Below are positions 1 through 4,990 of a stretch of 7,397 nucleotides of DNA, in pieces; within the stretch, counting starts at the first letter, position 1, and each line of letters begins with the position of its first letter. A program made the translations under genes and the position numbers. The DNA lies in contig CAILON010000255.1 of the NCBI GenBank assembly GCA_903835865.1, forward strand, positions 1 through 7,397. Reading direction: 5' to 3'. This stretch comes from an uncultured beta proteobacterium (GTDB lineage Bacteria > Pseudomonadota > Gammaproteobacteria > Burkholderiales > Burkholderiaceae). The notes beneath the pieces were generated by a model, which had not been told where the DNA came from, did not search any database, and worked only from the letters and a program-made list of their open reading frames with translations.

Positions 1-705
1 GCGCCACCTTCTTGGGAAAATTGGCTGGGCACAGATGACCGAGGGCGAGATGTATTGGCGCGCTTAATTTATGGCTTCCGTTTATCCATCTTGTTTGGTC
101 TAGCTCTGACGATTGTTGGAGTGAGTGTGGGGATTATTACGGGATCCTTAATGGGTTTCTTTGGAGGTAAGTTTGATTTGGTCTCGCAACGCTTAATTGA
201 GATTTGGTCAGCTATGCCTGAGCTTTATCTGCTCATCATCTTTGCCTCCATTTTTAATCCTAGTATTTGGCTACTGATTATTTTGTTAGCAGCCTTTGGG
301 TGGATGGGGCTATCGGATTATGTACGCGCTGAATTTTTCCGCAATCGCGCGTTGGAGTATGTGCGCGCTGCTCGCGCTTTAGGCCTTACCAATTTACAAA
401 TTATGTGGCGGCATATTCTTCCTAACAGTTTGACGCCCGTTATTACCTTTCTGCCTTTTAGGATGAGCGCTGCCATTCTTTCTCTGACGAGCTTAGACTT
501 TTTGGGTCTTGGTGTGCCTCCGGGAACGCCAAGCTTGGGCGAGTTACTTTCTCAAGGTAAGGGAAACTTGGATGCGTGGTGGATCTCACTATCCACATTC
601 GTGGTGCTTGTCACGACTTTGCTGTTGCTTACCTTTATGGGTGAAGCGCTGCGTGATGCCTTTGATTCTCGTAAGGCTGGATTGATGAATGGGGGACGTT
701 CATGA
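1..705 (+). CDS. yejE: Peptide ABC transporter inner-membrane permease, YejE type (5' end cut by window)
   Basis: This is an inner-membrane permease subunit of an oligopeptide-type ABC importer. The open frame runs from base 1 without a start, so the N-terminus lies upstream; 234 codons are visible and YejE homologues are roughly 340 residues. It begins with the TDDRGRDVLARLIYG segment typical of OppC/DppC/YejE permeases just before the first conserved membrane helix. Several hydrophobic stretches follow (bases about 60-160, 215-310, 430-520, 590-650). The EAA cytoplasmic loop that contacts the ATPase is visible as EYVRAARALGLTNLQIMWRH at bases 355-414. An apparent TTG start at 55 lies inside the conserved region and is not real. 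The stop overlaps the start of the next gene (ATGA), which indicates translational coupling with yejF. In E. coli the Yej system imports peptides, including microcin C; the substrate here is inferred only. YejE rather than another OppC-like permease is chosen from the fused double ATPase downstream. Confidence 0.9.
   Translation, partial: APPSWENWLGTDDRGRDVLARLIYGFRLSILFGLALTIVGVSVGIITGSLMGFFGGKFDLVSQRLIEIWSAMPELYLLIIFASIFNPSIWLLIILLAAFGWMGLSDYVRAEFFRNRALEYVRAARALGLTNLQIMWRHILPNSLTPVITFLPFRMSAAILSLTSLDFLGLGVPPGTPSLGELLSQGKGNLDAWWISLSTFVVLVTTLLLLTFMGEALRDAFDSRKAGLMNGGRS
691..696 (+). promoter_or_regulatory. Ribosome binding site of yejF
   Basis: GGGGGA lies five bases before the ATG at 702, inside the last codons of the permease gene. 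It supports that ATG as the start and, with the 4-bp ATGA overlap, re-initiation by ribosomes ending yejE. Confidence 0.6.
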
Positions 706-2375
706 TTAAGGCGCACTCCCATCATGCAGATTCAAATACCACTTTATTGAAATACGAAGATCTGAGCATTTCTTTTGGCTCAGGCCGCCGTGAAAAGTTT
801 GCAGTAAAAAATTTAGATCTTGAAATTGGCATTGGCGAACGCGTGGCCTTAGTAGGTGAGTCAGGTTCTGGCAAAACCTTAACTGCGCTTGCTCCATTAA
901 GACTAGAGCCAGAGGGTGCGCATGTATCTGGCCGCATTTTATGGAATCAACAGGGTGAGCGTGGCACGGTGGATTTATTGAAGTTACCGATCCAAGATAT
1001 TCGCCAGATTCGGGGACGTGAAATTGCCATGGTGTTTCAAGAGCCCATGACAGCTCTCAATCCCTTGTTTACGGTAGGCAATCAAATTATTGAAGCTGTA
1101 CAGGTTTATCAGCCCTTAATTTCCAAAGCGGATTGCCTTGATGCTGCTGTTGATTTACTAAGAAAAACAGGCATCCCGGAGCCCGAGCGTCGTATTCATT
1201 CCTATCCTCATCAGCTTTCTGGCGGTCAAAGACAGCGCGCCATGATTGCCATGGCGCTTGCCTGTAAGCCACGCCTCCTGATTGCAGATGAACCTACTAC
1301 TGCTTTAGATGTGAGTTTGCGATTGCAGATTTTGGATCTTCTCATCGAGTTACAGGAAGAGTCCAAAGACGATGGCGGTATGGGAATACTGTTGATTACG
1401 CATGATCTCAATTTGGTAAAACATTTTGCGCAGCGGGTTGCTGTTCTGAATCAAGGCAACCTCATGGAGTCGGGCCCCACTAAGCAAGTTTTTGAACACC
1501 CAACAGATGCCTACACTCGCGCCCTAGTGAATAGTGAACCCGTGCGTAATTTGGTGCCGGTAATTCCTTTGGCCCCCGTGCTCTTAAAGGCAGAAGAACT
1601 TTCGGTTGCCTACCCAAGTCAAGAATCTACTTCATGGTTTAAGAAGGCTCCTCCGCATAAAGTGTTGCGCAAAGTCAGCTTTGCCTTAAAGCAAGGTCAA
1701 ACCATCGGCGTGATTGGTGAGTCAGGCTCTGGAAAAACTACCTTAGGAATGGCGGTGCTAGGGTTGTTGGGAGATTCTTCTGCTCAAGTCACTGGCGAGG
1801 TGGATGTGCTAGGTGATGATTGGCAAACGCTCAAGCCTATAGAGCGCCGTGCTATGCGTTCTAGCTTACAAGTTATTTTTCAAGATCCATTTGGTTCGCT
1901 TTCGCCACGTATGAATGTCATGCAAATTATTTCTGAAGGTTTGGATATTCATTTTCCAAAGCTATCGAGTGCCGAGCGTGAAGCCCGTGTACTGGATATG
2001 TTGCGTGAAGTAGGAATTGAACGCTCAGCACTCACACGTTACCCCCATGAATTTTCTGGCGGCCAAAGACAGCGCATTGCCATTGCTAGAGCATTGATCT
2101 TGCGCCCGCAAATTTTGGTTTTAGATGAGCCCACTTCGGCGTTGGATGTATCAATCCAAAAACAGGTATTGGCACTTTTGTCAGAATTGCAGAAGAAGTA
2201 CAACCTAGCCTATCTCATGATTAGCCATGATTTGGCGGTTATTAGGGCGATGTCCCACGAGCTTATGGTCTTAAAAGATGGCAAGGTTATTGAATTTGGG
2301 GATACCGAAACACTCATAAAACACCCCAAACAGGTCTATACCAAGGAGTTATTTGCAGCGGCTGCACTGGTTTAA
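702..2375 (+). CDS. yejF: Peptide ABC transporter ATP-binding protein with two fused nucleotide-binding domains, YejF type
   Basis: This cytoplasmic ATPase powers the YejBE permease pair. The 557-residue protein carries two complete ABC domains in tandem, the YejF/GsiA/DdpF-like arrangement in which one chain replaces separate D and F subunits. Domain 1: Walker A GESGSGKTL at residues 52-60, Q-loop FQEP, signature LSGGQ at 172-176, Walker B LLIADEP at 192-198, switch histidine in ITHDL. Domain 2: Walker A GESGSGKTT at 339-347, Q-loop FQDP, signature FSGGQ at 451-455, Walker B ILVLDEP at 471-477, switch histidine in ISHDL. Both domains end with the HP-x-x-x-Y-T-(R/K) element typical of the oligopeptide/dipeptide ATPase C-terminal extension. 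All catalytic motifs are intact, so both sites should bind and hydrolyse ATP. The length is near the family norm (about 530-560). The gene overlaps yejE by 4 bp and is probably last in its operon, since a 137-bp gap follows. The peptide substrate cannot be read from the ATPase. Confidence 0.95.
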   Translation: MIKAHSHHADSNTTLLKYEDLSISFGSGRREKFAVKNLDLEIGIGERVALVGESGSGKTLTALAPLRLEPEGAHVSGRILWNQQGERGTVDLLKLPIQDIRQIRGREIAMVFQEPMTALNPLFTVGNQIIEAVQVYQPLISKADCLDAAVDLLRKTGIPEPERRIHSYPHQLSGGQRQRAMIAMALACKPRLLIADEPTTALDVSLRLQILDLLIELQEESKDDGGMGILLITHDLNLVKHFAQRVAVLNQGNLMESGPTKQVFEHPTDAYTRALVNSEPVRNLVPVIPLAPVLLKAEELSVAYPSQESTSWFKKAPPHKVLRKVSFALKQGQTIGVIGESGSGKTTLGMAVLGLLGDSSAQVTGEVDVLGDDWQTLKPIERRAMRSSLQVIFQDPFGSLSPRMNVMQIISEGLDIHFPKLSSAEREARVLDMLREVGIERSALTRYPHEFSGGQRQRIAIARALILRPQILVLDEPTSALDVSIQKQVLALLSELQKKYNLAYLMISHDLAVIRAMSHELMVLKDGKVIEFGDTETLIKHPKQVYTKELFAAAALV

Positions 2376-2462
2376 ATTCGCTAAAACCCCTGGCTCTAAT
2401 GGGCTAATTTGGTGCATTTGCCCTGATTTAAAGCAAATTCAGCATTAGAAACAATGACTTAA

Positions 2463-2472
2463 GACTATAGTC
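2463..2472. repeat. Perfect 10-bp palindrome GACTATAGTC
   Basis: GACTATAGTC reads the same on both strands and lies 40 bp before the NlpC/P60 start. It contains TATAGT (2466-2471), five of six matches to a -10 element, but no good -35 is seen at the right distance. It could be a small operator or a chance palindrome. Confidence 0.3.
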
Positions 2473-2477
2473 AAAAC

Positions 2478-2506
2478 TTGGTTAATCAAGGGTTCTTTGT
2501 TAAACT
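2478..2506 (+). promoter_or_regulatory. Candidate sigma-70 promoter abutting the NlpC/P60 start codon
   Basis: TTGGTT (2478-2483) and TAAACT (2501-2506) are separated by exactly 17 bp. The expected transcription start, seven bases after the -10, falls on the A of the ATG at 2513, so a transcript from here would be leaderless or nearly so. This agrees with the lack of a Shine-Dalgarno sequence. The hexamers are imperfect and the call is inference. Confidence 0.4.
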
Positions 2507-2512
2507 GATCGG

Positions 2513-3166
2513 ATGTCGTTGAAAAACACACTCTTTCCAAAGCTGCTTACTAGCCTGCTCGCCCTGTATTTTGCGGCTGCTATTTCTGTGCAGGCTGCTG
2601 ATGCTGTGGTGGAAGCTACTCCTGAGTTGGTGGTGCCCAAGGAAAGTATGTTCCAGGCAGGTAAGTCCTATATTTCTCGGGTTTCTGATCGCTTGGTCGA
2701 TACGGTAACAGGTAAGTCAGATGAATTAATTAATCGCGCCATGGAAGTGATTGGTGTGCGCTATCGCTGGGATGCAGAGTTGCCACAGTCCGGATTGGAT
2801 GGCAGCAGTTTCGTTGGTTACGTTTTCAAAGATAAGTTAGGTTTTTTGCTGCCGCGTAAATCAACCCAAATGAGTCGTGTCGGTAAGCCCATTAATCGTG
2901 AAGAATTACAACCTGGTGATCTCGTATTCTTTAATACGATGCGCTTAACTTTCTCTCATGTCGGAATTTATGTCGGTGACAACAAATTTATTCATTCTCC
3001 CTCCAAAGGAACCAGCGTTCGCGTTGATGATCTTGGTAGCCTTTATTGGGATAAGCGATTTGATGGTGCACGCCGTTTAGATGGTAGCGACAATCTGGAT
3101 GATGCTGAACGTCAAGAACTTCTGAACGAAGTTAAGAATCTCAAGCGTAAATCACGCAGTCTTTAA
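2513..3166 (+). CDS. Exported NlpC/P60-fold protein lacking the catalytic cysteine (probable pseudo-peptidase)
   Basis: A 217-residue protein with an N-terminal signal peptide (KNTLFPK, hydrophobic residues 11-25, likely cleavage after VQA or VQAA near 28-29), then about 40 linker residues and a C-terminal NlpC/P60 domain (about 70-190). Such domains normally cut peptidoglycan stem peptides using a Cys-His-polar triad in the periplasm. The domain is easily recognised (ELINRAMEVIGVRYRW; LQPGDLVFFNT; FSHVGIYVGDN; FIHSPSKG), and the expected histidines are present at 149 and 161. At the nucleophile, where the family has D-C-S-G, this protein reads D-G-S-S (glycine at 97, codon GGC at 2801), and the whole protein contains no cysteine. 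The frame is intact, so this looks like a preserved inactive fold and not a decayed gene. It may bind peptidoglycan or regulate a hydrolase; that is inference. No Shine-Dalgarno is seen; the ATG is chosen because it gives a complete signal peptide. The gene overlaps the convergent patatin gene by 15 bp. Confidence 0.88.
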   Translation: MSLKNTLFPKLLTSLLALYFAAAISVQAADAVVEATPELVVPKESMFQAGKSYISRVSDRLVDTVTGKSDELINRAMEVIGVRYRWDAELPQSGLDGSSFVGYVFKDKLGFLLPRKSTQMSRVGKPINREELQPGDLVFFNTMRLTFSHVGIYVGDNKFIHSPSKGTSVRVDDLGSLYWDKRFDGARRLDGSDNLDDAERQELLNEVKNLKRKSRSL

Positions 3167-4069
3167 CTTTTCTTTAATTAGCGCCATTTGCTCCTGCGCT
3201 GCGACTTCGCCCGCAAGAATCGCTGCATTTCTGGATTTGAAATCACTGCCAGCCATTTGTAATAAATGAGGTTGAATGACGATGTCAGCATTCTTAAGCT
3301 CGTATTGATTAATGCTTCTTTGCATGATTGAGATGGTTTGCTGTAATACCCCTAGGGTGCCGCTAGCATCTTGGTGCACAGGCTCTGAAGAGATATTCAC
3401 AGCAATAACCAAGGTTGCACCCATCTGCCTCGCATAGCTCACAGGCACTGGTGCCACTAGACCGCCATCAACATATTCCTTGCCGCTAATGACTGCCGGC
3501 TGAAATATGCCTGGAACACTGCAAGATGCTCTCACTGCCAAACCTGTATTGCCTGTACGAAACAAAATTCCCTTGCCTGATTGCAGTTCAGTAGCAACAA
3601 TTCCTAGAGGAATGCGCATTTGTTCGATGGTTTTGTTTTGAACCTCTCGGTTCACCATACTCTGTAATGCATCGCCTTTTATAAGACCGCCAAATCGACC
3701 AGCGAAAGGTAGACCCCAATCCGCAATCGTCGCTTCATCTAAATTGAGTGCGAGGCGGTTTAGTTCATTGCCTGTCACCCCAGAGGCAAATAGGGCGGCA
3801 ATTACACTACCAGCGCTACTGCCGACGACAATATCAGGCCGAATGCCCTGGGCCTCCAGGGCTTTAATCACGCCAACATGGGCAAACCCCCGAGCTGCTC
3901 CCGCACCCAGAACCAGGCCTATTACGGGCTTGGGAGACCTAAATAAGCTACAGGAGCTTAAGCCTCCAGCCCCCAGGAGGCCTCCAAGGACGGCACCAAA
4001 GCCCAAAATACGTCGCCGCGCCTGAGATTGGGGTTGAAGGGTGATTTCTTGGCCTAAAAATTCATGCAT
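3152..4069 (-). CDS. Patatin-like phospholipase (RssA-like) with Tat-type lipoprotein signal
   Basis: A 305-residue patatin-family serine acyl hydrolase, a group that cleaves acyl chains from phospholipids with a Ser-Asp dyad. Key motifs are intact: the glycine-rich oxyanion loop GAGAARG at residues 55-61, the nucleophile serine 85 in GSSAG (83-87), and the catalytic aspartate 201 in DGG (201-203). The N-terminus is unusual. Residues 17-24 read ARRRILGF, close to a twin-arginine motif, followed by a glycine/leucine-rich hydrophobic stretch and a lipobox LSSC at 37-40, so the mature protein would begin at a lipidated Cys40 and be membrane-anchored outside the cytoplasm. E. coli RssA lacks such a leader and starts near the glycine-rich loop. 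The ATG at 4069 is the only good start: an in-frame stop lies about 20 bases upstream, and no Shine-Dalgarno is evident. It is divergent from scpB and convergent with the NlpC/P60 gene, so it is probably a single-gene transcript. The physiological substrate is unknown. Confidence 0.9.
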   Translation of the reverse strand: MHEFLGQEITLQPQSQARRRILGFGAVLGGLLGAGGLSSCSLFRSPKPVIGLVLGAGAARGFAHVGVIKALEAQGIRPDIVVGSSAGSVIAALFASGVTGNELNRLALNLDEATIADWGLPFAGRFGGLIKGDALQSMVNREVQNKTIEQMRIPLGIVATELQSGKGILFRTGNTGLAVRASCSVPGIFQPAVISGKEYVDGGLVAPVPVSYARQMGATLVIAVNISSEPVHQDASGTLGVLQQTISIMQRSINQYELKNADIVIQPHLLQMAGSDFKSRNAAILAGEVAAQEQMALIKEKLKTA

Positions 4070-4070
4070 G

Positions 4071-4099
4071 TGGCTATTGTATTGAGCCTACCTTATAAT
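4071..4099 (+). promoter_or_regulatory. Candidate promoter of the scpB-rluB operon
   Basis: A perfect -10 hexamer TATAAT occupies 4094-4099. Seventeen bases upstream lies TGGCTA (4071-4076), only three of six matches to a -35 element, so the call rests mainly on the -10. Transcription would begin near 4106 and give scpB an untranslated leader of about 155 bases. Confidence 0.45.
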
Positions 4100-4102
4100 G
4101 AG

Positions 4103-4137
4103 CGCACGGTGAACGAAAAGGACTTCGTTTCAGTGCG
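4103..4137 (+). other. Hairpin at the 5' end of the scpB leader
   Basis: CGCAC (4103-4107) pairs with GTGCG (4133-4137), and TGAACGAA (4110-4117) pairs with TTCGTT-T-CA (4124-4132) with one bulged base; the loop is AAGGAC (4118-4123). The structure spans the predicted transcription start. No U-run follows, so it is not a terminator; it might stabilise the mRNA or bind a protein. The base pairing is visible in the sequence; the function is inferred. Confidence 0.5.
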
Positions 4138-4231
4138 GACATATCTTCTAACGAGAATTCATGAGATAAATTGTCTGTATTAGCCAAAGAACACACAAAA
4201 CCCATTACTGAAATACATTATTTAAAGCTTA

Positions 4232-4249
4232 ATCAGGAACATTCCTGAT
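4232..4249. repeat. Inverted repeat immediately upstream of scpB
   Basis: ATCAGGAA and TTCCTGAT are perfect complements separated by CA, giving an 18-bp dyad that ends 12 bp before the scpB ATG. As RNA it would fold as a 7-bp stem with a four-base loop and would bury the only AGGA of the leader near the start. It could be an operator for a dimeric regulator or a translational control hairpin. Confidence 0.5.
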
Positions 4250-4261
4250 AGCCCGACTTTT

Positions 4262-4984
4262 ATGGATGATCACAACAAGCGCGTAATTGAAACAGCCCTC
4301 CTGTGCGCGCAGGAACCACTCTCAGTGACGGATTTGTCTCGCTTATTTGTCGAGGATCTTGTTAATGCTGATATTGATGATGCCTTAGTGGAAATTCAGC
4401 GTGCGTGGGATGACAAGGGAATGGAGCTCGTTCATATTGCAACGGGTTGGCGCTTTCAAAGTCGCTTATCCATGCGTGAGTACCTTGATCGTTTAACCCC
4501 AGAAAAGCCACCCAAATATTCCCGCGCTGTAATGGAAACCCTTGCCATCATTGCCTATCGTCAGCCTGTAACCCGAGGTGAGATTGAGGAAATACGGGGT
4601 GTTGCGGTCAGCAGTAATGTGATGAAGCAATTGGAAGATCGCGGTTGGGTTGAGGTGATTGGTCATAAAGAAACCATTGGTCGCCCAGGCCTGTATGCAA
4701 CCACCAAACAATTTTTAGATGACCTCAGTTTGACCAATTTACAAAGCTTGCCCATCTTAGAAGATGCTGCACCTATGGCTGCCGCTGCGCAATTGGGTCA
4801 AGCAGTGATGGAATTTGATCCAGATGCGACAGTGGAAACTGTAGTAATCAATGAAGGCGATCAAGACATCATTGAAGTTGAAGTTATAGAAGAGACGACG
4901 ACAGTGGAGATCACTGAAGAAGTAAGCCTAGAAATAGAAGAAGTTACCCCAGATTCTGATGAAAACTCAGACGAAGCAAAATAA
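4262..4984 (+). CDS. scpB: Segregation and condensation protein ScpB
   Basis: ScpB is the winged-helix partner of the kleisin ScpA; together with SMC they form the condensin-like complex that organises and separates chromosomes at the nucleoid. The 240-residue protein begins with the first winged-helix domain (about 1-80), followed by the family's hallmark segment [20 protein letters not shown] (91-110), the IRG-containing turn, and [17 protein letters not shown] (139-155) of the second winged helix. Residues from about 185 onward form a low-complexity, strongly acidic Val/Thr/Glu tail, presumably disordered; the folded core is of usual size. Start: the ATG at 4262 is the only plausible one, since a TAA lies in frame at 4223 and no ATG, GTG or TTG intervenes except a TTA-type codon. 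No Shine-Dalgarno precedes it within normal distance. rluB begins 6 bp after its stop, so the two are surely co-transcribed. scpA is not in the window, so the usual scpA-scpB pair is split here. Confidence 0.95.
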   Translation: MDDHNKRVIETALLCAQEPLSVTDLSRLFVEDLVNADIDDALVEIQRAWDDKGMELVHIATGWRFQSRLSMREYLDRLTPEKPPKYSRAVMETLAIIAYRQPVTRGEIEEIRGVAVSSNVMKQLEDRGWVEVIGHKETIGRPGLYATTKQFLDDLSLTNLQSLPILEDAAPMAAAAQLGQAVMEFDPDATVETVVINEGDQDIIEVEVIEETTTVEITEEVSLEIEEVTPDSDENSDEAK

Positions 4985-4990
4985 TTATTA

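Larger units (their letters stand above)
2376..2512 (+). other. Intergenic region between yejF and the NlpC/P60 gene
   Basis: No gene is visible. A weak imperfect hairpin (GGGC at 2401-2404 with GCCC at 2420-2423, plus three inner pairs after a mismatch) follows yejF but has no U-run, so it is not a convincing terminator. Further on there is a perfect 10-bp palindrome at 2463-2472 and a promoter candidate abutting the next start codon. Confidence 0.5.
4070..4261. other. Divergent intergenic region between the patatin gene and scpB
   Basis: No gene of normal length is present in these 192 bp. The region holds a perfect TATAAT for the scpB side, a strong hairpin directly behind it, a two-codon mini-ORF (ATG AGA TAA, 4161-4169), an AT-rich stretch, and a near-perfect palindrome 12 bp before the scpB start. 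On the minus strand the same AT-rich core reads TATAAG (plus positions 4092-4097), which could serve the patatin gene with a 5' leader of roughly 20 bases, but no -35 supports it. Confidence 0.5.

Noticed and set aside
55..57. TTG as a start codon for the first gene
   Set aside because: The frame is open to base 1 and the residues before the TTG match the conserved permease family sequence, so the gene starts upstream of the window.
2401..2423. Terminator after yejF
   Set aside because: The stem is short with a mismatch and there is no U-run after it, so it does not meet the pattern of an intrinsic terminator.
3744..4025. 93-codon plus-strand open frame opposite the patatin N-terminus
   Set aside because: Pro/Arg/Ala-rich translation is typical of an antisense shadow, and the minus strand has a complete, motif-supported gene.
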